42,595 nt of DNA, taken from positions 1-42,595 of the forward strand of contig JAQTYQ010000026.1 of NCBI GenBank assembly GCA_028688225.1. Direction: 5' to 3'. The notes beneath the pieces were generated by a model. It saw only the letters and a list, made by a program, of their open reading frames with translations. It ran no database searches and was not told the DNA's origin. This document shows positions 7,318 to 14,631 of the stretch, one piece after another. Positions within the stretch are counted from its first letter, which is position 1. Each line of letters opens with the position of its first letter. The position numbers and the translations under genes were made by a program. The DNA comes from Opitutaceae bacterium. GTDB taxonomy: Bacteria; Verrucomicrobiota; Verrucomicrobiia; Opitutales; Opitutaceae.

Positions 7318-7848
7318 ATGGCCACCAAGAACAAATCCAAGCGCACCGCCGTCGCCTTCCCCGTCCCCCAGTCCCGCGACGAAGCCAACACGGCTATCCG
7401 CCAGATCGGCCTCGACTCCCGCGAGCTCGCACGCATCGAAGCCAACATGAACGACGAGATCTCGGCCGTGCGTGAAAAGTACGAAACCAACGCTACGCCC
7501 CTGCGCGATGCCATCGCCAGCCGCATCGACGGCGTGCAGGTGTGGTGCGAAGCCAACCGAGCCGCGCTCACCCGCGACGGCAAGGTCAAGAGCGCCCAGC
7601 TCCCGGCGGGTGAAGTCCAGTGGCGCACCACGCCGCCGGCGGTCACCGTGCGTGGGCTGGAGGCGGTGCTCACCCGCCTGCACACCATGGGCCTGCGCGA
7701 GTTCATCCGCGCCAAAGAGGAAGTCAACAAGGAAGCCATCCTCGAAACGCCTACCGCCCACCCGGTGCGCCAGGTGGAAGGCATCAGCATCACCCAGCGC
7801 GAAGAGTTCGCCGTGGTGCCGTTCGAGACCGAACTGGTGGAGGCCTGA
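7318..7848 (+). CDS. gam: Host-nuclease inhibitor Gam
   Basis: 176 aa, the length of Mu Gam (174). The family binds linear double-stranded DNA ends as a Ku-like dimer and blocks RecBCD-type exonucleases. The N-terminal helical region (about 20-75, with IRQIGLDSRELARIEANMND), the central strands (VQWRTTPPAVTVRG) and the C-terminal PVRQVEGISITQREEFAVVPF are all typical. GGAG lies upstream of the ATG. As in Mu, it is in the early operon after the transposition genes. Confidence 0.93.
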   Translation: MATKNKSKRTAVAFPVPQSRDEANTAIRQIGLDSRELARIEANMNDEISAVREKYETNATPLRDAIASRIDGVQVWCEANRAALTRDGKVKSAQLPAGEVQWRTTPPAVTVRGLEAVLTRLHTMGLREFIRAKEEVNKEAILETPTAHPVRQVEGISITQREEFAVVPFETELVEA

Positions 7849-7849
7849 C

Positions 7850-8047
7850 ATGCCCGGCCTTCATTCCCTGCGCATCCAGCTCGCTGGCGGCGGCCAGTCG
7901 GTGCTCTGCCTGACCGATGCCGACAGCAGCCCCGCCGTGATCAACGCCATCAAGGTGATTGCCCGCCACGCCCGCTCCCCCGTGAGCTTCCGGCTCGTCG
8001 ATGTGCGCTCCGGCGCCATCGTCTCCACGGCCAAGAGGGAGGCGTGA
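7850..8047 (+). CDS. Small hypothetical protein
   Basis: 65 aa, no family recognised. It starts one base after the Gam stop (TGACATG) and its stop overlaps the next ATG. Codon use is GC-ended like its neighbours. The sequence suggests a small alpha/beta fold. Confidence 0.65.
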   Translation: MPGLHSLRIQLAGGGQSVLCLTDADSSPAVINAIKVIARHARSPVSFRLVDVRSGAIVSTAKREA

Positions 8048-8445
8048 TGGCCTCCCGCACCAGCACCATCAACATCCGGCGCACTAGCCGCGGCACGACC
8101 ATCCGGGCGACGGGCAGTGCTGCCCAGGCTCTGTTTGACGCCATCACGGGCGCAGCAACGTCAGTGCAAGAAAAGGTAGAGGCCATCGTCCCCGTGCCTA
8201 TCCGCCTGGTGATTGCCGCCCGCTACGCCGACAACACCTACCACGCTCGGGCTGTCGCCAGCGCCGAAGCTCTGGCAGCAGGCCTGAAGGGCCTCAAGGC
8301 TACCGCCACCAGTGGAGAGCTCCAGGCCCTCGGCGCCTTGCTGGCCAAGGCCTCGCCGCCGCTCAGGCTACTGGCAGTCATCCGCATCGACCATGGATAT
8401 GGAGCTGATCCGCGCCTTTACACCATCGAAGCGGATGTGGCGTGA
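8047..8445 (+). CDS. Hypothetical early protein
   Basis: 132 aa, no family recognised. The N-terminal 15 residues are basic and Ser/Thr/Arg-rich; the rest is helical with several Ala-rich stretches. GAGG precedes the ATG. A GTG three bases earlier could also be used. The stop overlaps the next start (TGATG), so it belongs to the same operon. Confidence 0.65.
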   Translation: MASRTSTINIRRTSRGTTIRATGSAAQALFDAITGAATSVQEKVEAIVPVPIRLVIAARYADNTYHARAVASAEALAAGLKGLKATATSGELQALGALLAKASPPLRLLAVIRIDHGYGADPRLYTIEADVA

Positions 8446-9137
8446 TGGCCGACAACAAGATCCTCGACAAGATCAAGAAGTGCCTTGCGCTTGCCACCTC
8501 GGCCAACGAGCACGAAGCCGCCGCAGCCCTGCGCCAGGCGCAGAAGCTGATGGAGGCTCACGACATCTCGCATGATGACGTGCTGGCAGCCGGGGCAAGC
8601 GAGCACGAAACCAAGGCTGGTGCAGCGGCACGCCCAGCCCAGTGGGAGTGCAACCTGGCCAACCGCATTGCCGCGGCCTTCGGGTGCGAGCTGGTCTTTC
8701 TCAGCGGCATGTATGGGAGCTGGTCGTTTATCGGAATTGGTGCCAACCCGGAGATCGCCAGCTATGCCTGCAAAGTGCTACTGCGCCAGGCAAAGCGCGC
8801 CCGTACCGAGTACATCGAGTCGCAGCTCAAGCGGGTGCGCAAGGCAACGACCAAAAAGATCCGCGCCGACCTCTTCTCTACCGGCTGGGCGATGACGGCT
8901 ACCGCGCCTCTGTTGGCATGGGTACACACAGAGGAGGAGAAGGCTGTCGTTACCGCATACGTCGAGAAGCACTACCCCGCGCTGACGAACCTCAAGCCGA
9001 CCGACCGGCGTCCAGATCGTCCTTTGAGTGAACGTGAGTGCAACGACCTGCACGCAGGGCGTGTCGCTGGCCGCAATGCCCAGATCAACCGCGGCGTCGG
9101 CGGGTCCGATGCGCCTCTCTCACTGGGGGATGCGTGA
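8445..9137 (+). CDS. DUF2786 protein
   Basis: 230 aa. The N-terminal 45 residues are a typical DUF2786 segment (KIKKCLALATSANEHEAAAA, then AQKLMEAHDIS). A longer domain follows (about 65-220) with an ECN-LANRIAAAFGCEL stretch and a conserved-looking basic helix (RARTEYIESQLKRVRK). DUF2786 proteins are common in phages and plasmids, with no known activity. A GTG at 8442 is an alternative start. Confidence 0.8.
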   Translation: MADNKILDKIKKCLALATSANEHEAAAALRQAQKLMEAHDISHDDVLAAGASEHETKAGAAARPAQWECNLANRIAAAFGCELVFLSGMYGSWSFIGIGANPEIASYACKVLLRQAKRARTEYIESQLKRVRKATTKKIRADLFSTGWAMTATAPLLAWVHTEEEKAVVTAYVEKHYPALTNLKPTDRRPDRPLSERECNDLHAGRVAGRNAQINRGVGGSDAPLSLGDA

Positions 9138-9433
9138 TGGCCACACCGAAACAGCAGCCCATGTGCGCCGTGACCATCGGCTTCCAGACCTACGTGCTGC
9201 CCTCACCCGCCGGCATGAAGCTGGTCGAGCTGATGCAGCAGGCCCTTTCCTGCGAATCCGATTACGGCTTCGGCGACGCGGTCACCGCGACCGGCCCAGT
9301 CCGCGTCACCTACAGATCGATGCGCCCCGACCAGATCACGATGCCGCCCGGCGCCGAGATCGAGCCAGCCCGCCGCCCGGCCCGGCCGAAGGCCATCACC
9401 CAGCAATCCCTCCGCCTAACCCGAAAGGACTGA
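9137..9433 (+). CDS. Small hypothetical protein
   Basis: 98 aa, no family recognised. A compact beta-rich N-terminal part (VTIGFQTYVLPSPAGMKLVE) is followed by a Pro/Arg-rich basic tail. It starts on the stop of the DUF2786 gene (TGATG). Confidence 0.65.
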   Translation: MATPKQQPMCAVTIGFQTYVLPSPAGMKLVELMQQALSCESDYGFGDAVTATGPVRVTYRSMRPDQITMPPGAEIEPARRPARPKAITQQSLRLTRKD

Positions 9434-9434
9434 A

Positions 9435-9740
9435 ATGAACAGCTTTCTTGCTCTGTGCGCCGGAGAGCGCATCGAGACTCAGTGCGAGCCCGCGCCTTAC
9501 GAACTTGTCATCCATCGGAAGATCGTTTTGGGCGGTTTCTGCGAGACGCAGTGGTCTGTGTCCGATCCCGTATGCGGGGCCATGGTCTGTGAAGGAAAAG
9601 GTCGCGCTGGCGCTTTGGAGACACTTGAGCGCATCCGCCGGCGCTTCGGATCCGCCGGTGCATTCCTCGTAGAGCTTTACCGTCAGCGCGAGCGTATCGA
9701 GCGGGGATTGCCACCTACCGACCGGGCTGGCCCGCACTGA
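9435..9740 (+). CDS. Small hypothetical protein
   Basis: 101 aa, no family recognised. AAAGGA precedes the ATG at normal distance. The sequence has three cysteines and a helical basic C-terminal half (LETLERIRRRF). It is the last gene of the first early block; a long structured gap follows. Confidence 0.6.
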   Translation: MNSFLALCAGERIETQCEPAPYELVIHRKIVLGGFCETQWSVSDPVCGAMVCEGKGRAGALETLERIRRRFGSAGAFLVELYRQRERIERGLPPTDRAGPH

Positions 9741-9744
9741 GCCG

Positions 9745-9805
9745 CCTTTCTCGGCCGCCCCGTTACAACGGGACGGCCCGTAAAGTCGATTAACGCCGAG
9801 AAAGG
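9745..9805 (+). promoter_or_regulatory. Inverted repeat that can hide the gemA ribosome binding site
   Basis: CCTTTCTCGGC (9745-9755) is perfectly complementary to GCCGAGAAAGG (9795-9805). A second stem with one mismatch lies inside it (about 9752-9778). The 3-prime arm contains AAAGG, the Shine-Dalgarno sequence of gemA at 9815. The folded RNA would close the site, so gemA translation may depend on opening this structure. No T-run follows, so it is not a standard terminator. Confidence 0.55.
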
Positions 9806-9814
9806 ACCGACACC

Positions 9815-10300
9815 ATGGCTATCCCCGCCTGGAACCAAGACGCCCGCCGCGCCCGCATCAAGGCCATCAAGGCCATGACGGGCCGCAAGGGCCTCGCCCT
9901 GGACGATGCGACGTACCGCGCCATGCTCGGCAACATCGTGCCCGGCAAGGCCAGCGCGGCCGACATGAACGTGCCCCAGCTCGACGCTGTCATCGTCCAT
10001 CTGAAAAGGCTCACCGACCCGGCCGCCCCGGCGGTACCGAAGAAGGGCAGTGCCGACGAGTGGCGCTTTGTCTTCGGCCTGGTGCCCGACCGCCAGCCCC
10101 ACGCCCGCAAGATCTACCGGCTGGCCGAGCGCTGCGGCCCCTTGATGAAGCCACCGCGCCGCGTGGCGACAAAGGCCTACATGGAGGGTATCGCCAAGCA
10201 GATGCTCCAGTGTGAAACCGCCTTTGAGTTCTGCGACCCGGACCTGCTGCATAAGATCGTCCAGGCGCTGGAAATGCACTGCAAGAGGAATGGGGTTTGA
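9815..10300 (+). CDS. gemA: GemA family regulatory protein (DUF1018)
   Basis: 161 aa. The N-terminus (IKAIKAMTGRKGLALDDATYRAML and the following PGKAS) is typical of the Mu gp16/GemA family, which affects host gene expression and DNA supercoiling in Mu. The middle and C-terminal parts (WRFVFGLVPDRQP, and the conserved-looking helix ending LEMHCKRNGV) fit as well. It is followed directly by the Mor-type activator, as in many Mu-like phages. Its ribosome binding site can be sequestered by an upstream inverted repeat. Confidence 0.9.
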   Translation: MAIPAWNQDARRARIKAIKAMTGRKGLALDDATYRAMLGNIVPGKASAADMNVPQLDAVIVHLKRLTDPAAPAVPKKGSADEWRFVFGLVPDRQPHARKIYRLAERCGPLMKPPRRVATKAYMEGIAKQMLQCETAFEFCDPDLLHKIVQALEMHCKRNGV

Positions 10301-10302
10301 CC

Positions 10303-10725
10303 ATGCTCCCCCCCATCATCGAGCAGCTCGTCTCCCTCATCGGCATCGAAGCCGTGCAGGCGCTCGTCGAAGCGCGGCTGCTAGGCTTTCGCCAGCGCGT
10401 CGGACGATCACGTGACTGCGAGTGGTGGCGCGAGTGGTCCGACGTGGTGGGCGAAGGTGCCGCGGACGCGGTGATGCGTGCCTGGGCGGGCGAGGAGATC
10501 TACTTTCCGGCCTGCTTCGATGCGGTGCGCGACGAACGCAACCGACAGATCGTCGCACGCTACGAGACGCAGATCTCCGAGGGCGTCAGCGCCCGGCGCG
10601 CAGTGCGCCAGCTGTGCCGGGCCTTTCGGCTGTCCGATCGCCAGATCGAGTCCATTGTCAATCGCCCGGTCAAGCCGATCTCGGAGGATGAACGCGAGGT
10701 CTCACGCCAGCTCGGGCTGTTTTAG
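10303..10725 (+). CDS. mor: Mor/C-type transcription activator
   Basis: 140 aa, the usual size (Mu Mor 129, C 140). The family binds DNA as a dimer just upstream of weak -10 elements and recruits RNA polymerase. The N-terminal dimerisation part ends near EIYFPACFDAVRDERNRQI, and a helix-turn-helix follows at about 95-125 (GVSARRAVRQLCRAFRLSDR). The ATG at 10303 lies just after the gemA stop; a TTG at 10297 is possible. It is the only Mor/C homologue I see here, so one protein may do the work that Mor and C share in Mu. Four dyad sites with the expected spacing (12418, 20571, 26959, 27887) are the likely targets. Confidence 0.92.
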   Translation: MLPPIIEQLVSLIGIEAVQALVEARLLGFRQRVGRSRDCEWWREWSDVVGEGAADAVMRAWAGEEIYFPACFDAVRDERNRQIVARYETQISEGVSARRAVRQLCRAFRLSDRQIESIVNRPVKPISEDEREVSRQLGLF

Positions 10726-10809
10726 AATAACGCCATCATCATCAAACTGAGGTAACTGGGTCGACGCCCTACCGTTGACCCTACGCCAAGGAAGCGCCGG
10801 CGGCCGGGA

Positions 10810-10815
10810 TAGAAT
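10810..10815 (+). promoter_or_regulatory. Possible -10 element for the DUF4124 gene
   Basis: TAGAAT at 10810-10815 is a good -10 hexamer, 29 bases before the ATG at 10845. No -35 is at the right distance, and the late-promoter dyad is absent. Two related stretches, GTCGACGCCCTAC and GTTGACCCTACGC, lie upstream (10760-10785) and could bind a factor. Confidence 0.35.
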
Positions 10816-10844
10816 CCTGTAATCCACAACAAAAGGAAAAAGCC

Positions 10845-11231
10845 ATGAAAGCCCTTGTTGCCACTCTCGTCTTGGCTGTCTCCCTGCCTGCTGGTGCGCA
10901 GGTGTACAAGTGCAAGGAAGGCAGCACAACGGTGTTTTCGGCTACGCCTTGCGGCGCCGACTCAAAGAAAATTGAAGTCAGACCTGCTGCCGGTGCTGGA
11001 GTGTACGACCCAGCTGCAGCGACCGCGAATACGTTGATTGCAACGGGAAGGGTTGCAACAGGCATGACGGCGGCTCAAGTTCGTGGTTCGTGGGGTGCCC
11101 CGAGCAAGATCAACAGGTCGGTGTACGCGAGCGGCACTACAGAGCAGTGGATTTACTACCGGGATGACCAACACATCCGCGCGCAGTACGTTCATTTCAG
11201 CAATGGCATTGTCAGCTCGGTATCGGATTGA
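10845..11231 (+). CDS. Secreted DUF4124 protein with BamE-like C-terminus
   Basis: 128 aa. A signal peptide (MKALVATLVLAVSLPAGA) should be cut before QVYKCKEG. The next 30 residues match DUF4124 (QVYKCKEGSTTVFSATPCG) with two cysteines. The last 65 residues (GMTAAQVRGSWGAPSKINRS, then EQWIYYRD and FSNGIVSSV) read like a BamE/SmpA-type fold. It would act in the periplasm. Such genes are usual in host chromosomes and rare in a phage block. A, T-containing codons are more frequent than in flanking genes. AAAGGAAAAAG precedes the ATG. It probably is a moron that changes the lysogen envelope; this is inference. Confidence 0.8.
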   Translation: MKALVATLVLAVSLPAGAQVYKCKEGSTTVFSATPCGADSKKIEVRPAAGAGVYDPAAATANTLIATGRVATGMTAAQVRGSWGAPSKINRSVYASGTTEQWIYYRDDQHIRAQYVHFSNGIVSSVSD

Positions 11232-11257
11232 CGATCACGCCAGATCGGGCGCAGAAT

Positions 11258-11460
11258 CCGCAGCGGTGCTCAACACACCATCCGCTAGCGGCCTGACCCG
11301 CGCCCGAAAGTCGTGGTTTTTTTACGTCCATAGGTTTCTATGGCCGGGTGGCGCGCAGCCATACAACACCCGCTCCGGCGGGGAAATCTGCGGGCTGTCT
11401 AGCGGCAGTGTTGAAGCACCCGGCCGCCCTCTCAACAGGGGCGGAAATTCAACGATCCGC
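11258..11460 (+). ncRNA. C4-like antisense RNA region upstream of the antirepressor
   Basis: No gene is convincing in 11232-11472. GGTGCTCAACAC (11265-11276) is complementary to GTGTTGAAGCACC (11408-11420) apart from one bulged base, and GGCCGGGTG (11342-11350) is exactly complementary to CACCCGGCC (11417-11425). Thus two separate upstream segments pair with two adjoining parts of one downstream segment, 50 bases before the antirepressor. A local hairpin CCATAG-GTTT-CTATGG is at 11328-11343. In phages P1, P7 and P4, C4 RNA has this layout and silences the ant operon that follows it. No covariance search was possible. Confidence 0.5.
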
Positions 11461-11472
11461 TAGGAGGCCATC

Positions 11473-12159
11473 ATGGCTGCTCAATCGCTTTCCGTTTTCC
11501 AGTTCCACACCCATTCCCTGCGCGTCTTCGCTACCGACGATGGCCTGTCCTTCGTGGCCGTGGCCAAGGACGTTGCCGATGTGCTCGGCTACGCAACGGC
11601 GAAGGATTTTCTGCGCCAAGTACCCGACTCCCACAAGGGTAGGCAGAAAGTGCCTACCCCCTCCGGTGAGCAGGAAATGCTGGTTGTCGACGAAGCGGGC
11701 CTTTACCGGGGCGTGCTTCGCAGCAACAAGCCCGAAGCCGAGCCCTTCATGGAGTGGATCACCGCCGAGGTGTTGCCCAGTATCCGGCACACGGGAGGCT
11801 ATGTCCGCGAAGGCGCGGCCCAGCTCCAGCTCGCCACCGAAGTCGGCAAGCTGCGCGACACTGTGGCCGCCCAGGGCGAGGTGATCCTGTCCCTGTTCGG
11901 CCGCCTCGACAACGCCCAGCGCGGCCACATTCGGGCCGTCACCTCGCTGCTCAACCTCAACAAGCGCCACGCCGCTATGGACGCCAAGGCCACCATGCTG
12001 CGCATGCTCGCCGAGGGCCGGCCGCGCGACGAGATCGCCCGCGCCACCGGCCGCAGCCTCAACCACATCCGCCAGATTGCCTTCAGGGCCCGCGCCGATG
12101 GCACCCTGCCGGAACTGCCGGCCGACACCACCGGCGATCTGTTTGGGGGTGCAGCATGA
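11473..12159 (+). CDS. Bro-N antirepressor
   Basis: 228 aa. The Bro-N domain covers about residues 5-115 (RVFATDDGLSFVAVAKDVAD, then LVVDEAGLYRGVLRSNKPEA and WITAEVLPSIRHTGGY), the usual DNA-binding half of phage antirepressors. A helical linker is followed by a C-terminal helix-turn-helix (GRPRDEIARATGRSLNHIRQ). Such proteins inactivate or out-compete the phage repressor. AGGAGG lies just before the ATG. The upstream C4-like RNA would keep it silent in the lysogen. Confidence 0.9.
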   Translation: MAAQSLSVFQFHTHSLRVFATDDGLSFVAVAKDVADVLGYATAKDFLRQVPDSHKGRQKVPTPSGEQEMLVVDEAGLYRGVLRSNKPEAEPFMEWITAEVLPSIRHTGGYVREGAAQLQLATEVGKLRDTVAAQGEVILSLFGRLDNAQRGHIRAVTSLLNLNKRHAAMDAKATMLRMLAEGRPRDEIARATGRSLNHIRQIAFRARADGTLPELPADTTGDLFGGAA

Positions 12160-12353
12160 GCGCCGCCACCTACGACCTAGCCGCAGCCCTCGACGCCGCC
12201 CGCGCCGTGGCTTCCTGCGCCATGGATGCCCTGCCCAGCTACGCCCACGCCCCCGAAATGGCTCCCGCCATCAACCGCCTGGGCTGCCTGATTACCGGCC
12301 TCGAAATCCTCCTCAGCCAAGCCCAGCAGCACGCCGCCGCGTTGTCGGACTGA
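12156..12353 (+). CDS. Small hypothetical protein, antirepressor partner
   Basis: 65 aa, Ala-rich and helical, with two cysteines. It overlaps the antirepressor stop by 4 bases (ATGA), so it is translationally coupled to it. Small helical proteins of this kind often follow phage antirepressors; no function is known. A terminator follows 29 bases after its stop. Confidence 0.7.
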   Translation: MSAATYDLAAALDAARAVASCAMDALPSYAHAPEMAPAINRLGCLITGLEILLSQAQQHAAALSD

Positions 12354-12382
12354 AGTCCGACCCACAAAAGCCCCACCCCACA

Positions 12383-12407
12383 GCCCGCGCCCTGCGGGCT
12401 TTTTTTT
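12383..12407 (+). terminator. Rho-independent terminator ending the early/middle region
   Basis: GCCCGC (12383-12388), loop GCCCT, GCGGGC (12394-12399), then eight T. It separates the antirepressor block from the late lysis promoter that begins 10 bases downstream. Confidence 0.92.
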
Positions 12408-12415
12408 GCCCGTCG

Positions 12416-12460
12416 CAGAAGCCCTTCGGCCTCGCCGCCCCTTCGCGCGCGCGGGATTAT
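12416..12460 (+). promoter_or_regulatory. Late promoter before the lysis module (site A)
   Basis: The dyad GAAGCCCTTC is at 12418-12427, followed by GCGCGCGCG (12445-12453) and the -10-like GATTAT (12455-12460). The AT of the hexamer starts 41 bases after the first G of the dyad, the same as at three other sites. There is no -35. The dyad centre would be near -44, fitting a Mor/C activator. Transcription should start near 12467, about 25 bases before the first lysis-operon ATG. It corresponds to Plys of Mu. Confidence 0.8.
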
Positions 12461-12491
12461 GGCGCCATGTACCTGCCCCAGGAGTAACGCC

Positions 12492-12884
12492 ATGGCCGTC
12501 ACCGTGACGCTCTCAATCCCGCCCTGCATCGCCCAGGAGCCCGCCGTCGAGATGGACGTCCACCACATCTACGAGACGGGCGAGATGGTGGCTACGCCAC
12601 TACGCACCCTGCCGCTGCGGGTCGGCGGTAAGAGCAGCATCACCCTGCACTGCCGGATGGCGCTGGTCATACGGCGCGGCACCCGCGATCGCCTGCCGAT
12701 CGATATCACTCATGGCGACCGGGCGATGACGCGCGGACTCCTGCTTACTCAGATTTGCCTTGCCGGGCCGGGCGAACCTGCCACCGAACTGACGCGCCTC
12801 CGCGTCCCGCCGGGCGAGCGCGTGATGATTGCCGTTGAGCGCGCCGACGTGCTGTTGATTCGCGAGATTGAGGAGCCCGCATGA
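12492..12884 (+). CDS. Hypothetical protein, first gene of the lysis operon
   Basis: 130 aa, no family recognised. It is beta-rich with no signal peptide or membrane segment, so it is not an ordinary holin. AGGAG lies 7 bases before the ATG at 12492; an ATG at 12459 would fall inside the -10 of the promoter and is rejected. It overlaps the lysozyme gene by 4 bases. Confidence 0.75.
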   Translation: MAVTVTLSIPPCIAQEPAVEMDVHHIYETGEMVATPLRTLPLRVGGKSSITLHCRMALVIRRGTRDRLPIDITHGDRAMTRGLLLTQICLAGPGEPATELTRLRVPPGERVMIAVERADVLLIREIEEPA

Positions 12885-13447
12885 AAGCCCGGACAGCCAT
12901 GGCGATCGCCGTCGCAACGGGTGGTGTCACGCTCGCCAGCGTGCCGCTGATGCAGCACCTCAGCGCCGCCGAGGATGGCGGCAAGCGTCGGCCTGTGTAT
13001 GCAGACAAGCTCGCGGCCGGGCTGCCTACGGCATGCCTCGGCATCACCAAGCACGTCAGCCCGTACCCCGTTGTTGTGGGTGAAGTGTGGTCGGAGGCCA
13101 AGTGCATGGAAGTCGGCGGGCGGGTAGTCCGGCGCCAGCAGCTGGCCCTGGCCGACTGCCTCGAAGTTGTCGTGCCGCAGCCCGTGTTTGACGCGCTCAC
13201 GTCGCACGCCCACAACGTTGGCGTGCCGAACACCTGCGCCAGCCGTGCAGTGGGGCTCATCAACGCGGGGCGCCTGGCTGATGGCTGCGACGCCATCGCT
13301 CATGCGCCGGATGGCAAGACGCCGGTGTGGTCCCATGTGCGCACGGGGAGCGTGCTGCCCAACGGCAAGTACGAGATGCGCTTTGTGCAGGGCCTCTACA
13401 ACCGGCGCCTCGTTGAGCGCGCCATGTGCCTGCGGGGGCTCAAGTGA
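12881..13447 (+). CDS. Phage lysozyme (GH24-type), signal-anchor-release
   Basis: 188 aa endolysin that cleaves peptidoglycan. The N-terminus (MAIAVATGGVTLASVPLM) is a weakly hydrophobic, Gly/Ala-rich anchor like those of SAR endolysins, which export themselves and are released from the membrane. The rest follows the P21-type pattern: AEDGGKRRPVYADK, LPTACLGITKHV, cysteine pairs, and C-terminal VWSHVRTG and GLYNRRLVERAMCLRG. The canonical E-8-D-5-T spacing is changed: E31 and D42 are two residues further apart than in T4 lysozyme, so the catalytic Glu needs an alignment. The overlap with the spanin gene is typical. Confidence 0.88.
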   Translation: MKARTAMAIAVATGGVTLASVPLMQHLSAAEDGGKRRPVYADKLAAGLPTACLGITKHVSPYPVVVGEVWSEAKCMEVGGRVVRRQQLALADCLEVVVPQPVFDALTSHAHNVGVPNTCASRAVGLINAGRLADGCDAIAHAPDGKTPVWSHVRTGSVLPNGKYEMRFVQGLYNRRLVERAMCLRGLK

Positions 13448-13956
13448 AGGGCCCTCTGAATCTGTCGGGCGCACTGCCCGTGGCCCTGGGTATTTCCCTG
13501 GTTGTCGGCATCGCCATCGGCGCAGGTGTCGCCACGCTCGTAAAAAACGGGCAGATCGCATTGATCCAGCTCGACCACACCCGGCAAGCCGCGCGCCACC
13601 AAGCGGTGCAGCTGGAGCGTCTGAAAAGCGCCCAGTCCCGCGGCGACGCCCTCACCAATGATCTGCTCGCCGCCCGTGCCGAAGCAGACCAACTCCAGGA
13701 CCAACTCCATGCCGCGCTCTCCCGCGTTACCACTGGCCGCCAGTGCCTTGGCGGCGGTGCTCTCCGGCTGCTCGACCGTGCCGCCAGCCTCCGCACCGAT
13801 CTGCCCCCGGCCGCCGGCATCGCTGATGCAGCGGATGCCGGCACAGCTGCCACCGATACCCAGGTCGCCCAGTGGGCCGGCAGCGCAATCCATCAATACG
13901 CAGAGTGCGCCCGGCGCCTCGATGCCCTGATTCAGTTCAATGAGGCCCCGCAGTGA
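13444..13956 (+). CDS. i-spanin, Rz-like inner membrane subunit
   Basis: 170 aa, GTG start overlapping the lysozyme stop. An N-terminal membrane anchor (about 10-33, LPVALGISLVVGIAIGAGVA) is followed by a periplasmic coiled coil (about 40-95). The embedded o-spanin gene in another frame settles the role. The two subunits join inner and outer membrane in the last step of lysis. Confidence 0.85.
   Translation: MKGPLNLSGALPVALGISLVVGIAIGAGVATLVKNGQIALIQLDHTRQAARHQAVQLERLKSAQSRGDALTNDLLAARAEADQLQDQLHAALSRVTTGRQCLGGGALRLLDRAASLRTDLPPAAGIADAADAGTAATDTQVAQWAGSAIHQYAECARRLDALIQFNEAPQ
13709..13930 (+). CDS. o-spanin, Rz1-like lipoprotein embedded in the Rz frame
   Basis: 73 aa in the +2 frame entirely inside the i-spanin gene. 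MPRSPALPLAASALAAVLSG followed by C is a lipoprotein signal with lipobox LSGC. The mature part is Pro/Ser-rich (about one third), as in Rz1. The ATG at 13709 is the only start that gives a proper signal peptide. Confidence 0.88.
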   Translation: MPRSPALPLAASALAAVLSGCSTVPPASAPICPRPPASLMQRMPAQLPPIPRSPSGPAAQSINTQSAPGASMP

Positions 13957-14363
13957 TCATCGAAATCAACTACCTCACCGTCGTCATTGCCGGTGCCGTC
14001 CTGTCGGCCTTTGCCGGCGTCCTGTGGGCTGTCGGCCGCACCTTCCTACAGCAGTACGGGTCGATGCTTGCCGATCAGCTGGCCGCGCACCGGGCCAGCG
14101 AGCAGAAGGTTGCGGCAGACATCCAGGCCCGCCTCGATCGCATGGAGTCTGACCAGGCAGCCAAGCTGCGCGCGATTGATCTTGAGCTGGATGCGCTCCG
14201 CAGCTCCAGCGCAAAGGCGCTGACCCACGGTGACCTCGACGACCTGTACATCAAGGTCAACGCCACCTCCAACAGCGTTTCCAAGATGGAAGGGCTGCTC
14301 TCCAACGTCAACGAGACCTTGCGGATGATCCTCGCCCGCATTGCCGAGAAGGGACTGTCATGA
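13953..14363 (+). CDS. DUF2730-like phage protein
   Basis: 136 aa with a GTG start overlapping the spanin stop. One N-terminal membrane segment (about 8-30) precedes a long coiled coil. This matches DUF2730 proteins (Mu gp25 position), whose role is unknown. It stands between the lysis genes and the packaging genes, as in Mu. A holin-like role has been considered for such proteins; it is not shown here. Confidence 0.78.
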   Translation: MIIEINYLTVVIAGAVLSAFAGVLWAVGRTFLQQYGSMLADQLAAHRASEQKVAADIQARLDRMESDQAAKLRAIDLELDALRSSSAKALTHGDLDDLYIKVNATSNSVSKMEGLLSNVNETLRMILARIAEKGLS

Positions 14364-14629
14364 CCACTGCCGCCGAACGCCTCGCCACGGCCACCCGCCG
14401 CCGCGCCGCCCTCGCCCTGCTGTTCTTCGCCCCCGGCCGCACGCTCAGCGTGCCCCGCCTGGTGCGCCAACTCGAAGAGCAGCACGGCCAGGTGGTGTCG
14501 AGCGGCAAAGTCCGCGCCGACCTGGTGGCGATGGCCGACCAGGGTTACATCACCTGCGTTGAAGACGCGAGCACCCTCACCGAGTCCGGGCGAGATGTGG
14601 TGATGGACCGCATTGAACTCGCCGTGTAG
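14360..14629 (+). CDS. Mu gp26-like winged-helix protein
   Basis: 89 aa. A winged helix covers most of it (RRRAALALLFFAPGRTLSVP, then KVRADLVAMADQGYITCVED). It holds the Mu gp26 position, between the DUF2730 gene and the small-terminase-like gene. Function unknown. It overlaps the gene before it by 4 bases. Confidence 0.78.
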   Translation: MTTAAERLATATRRRAALALLFFAPGRTLSVPRLVRQLEEQHGQVVSSGKVRADLVAMADQGYITCVEDASTLTESGRDVVMDRIELAV

Positions 14630-14631
14630 CC

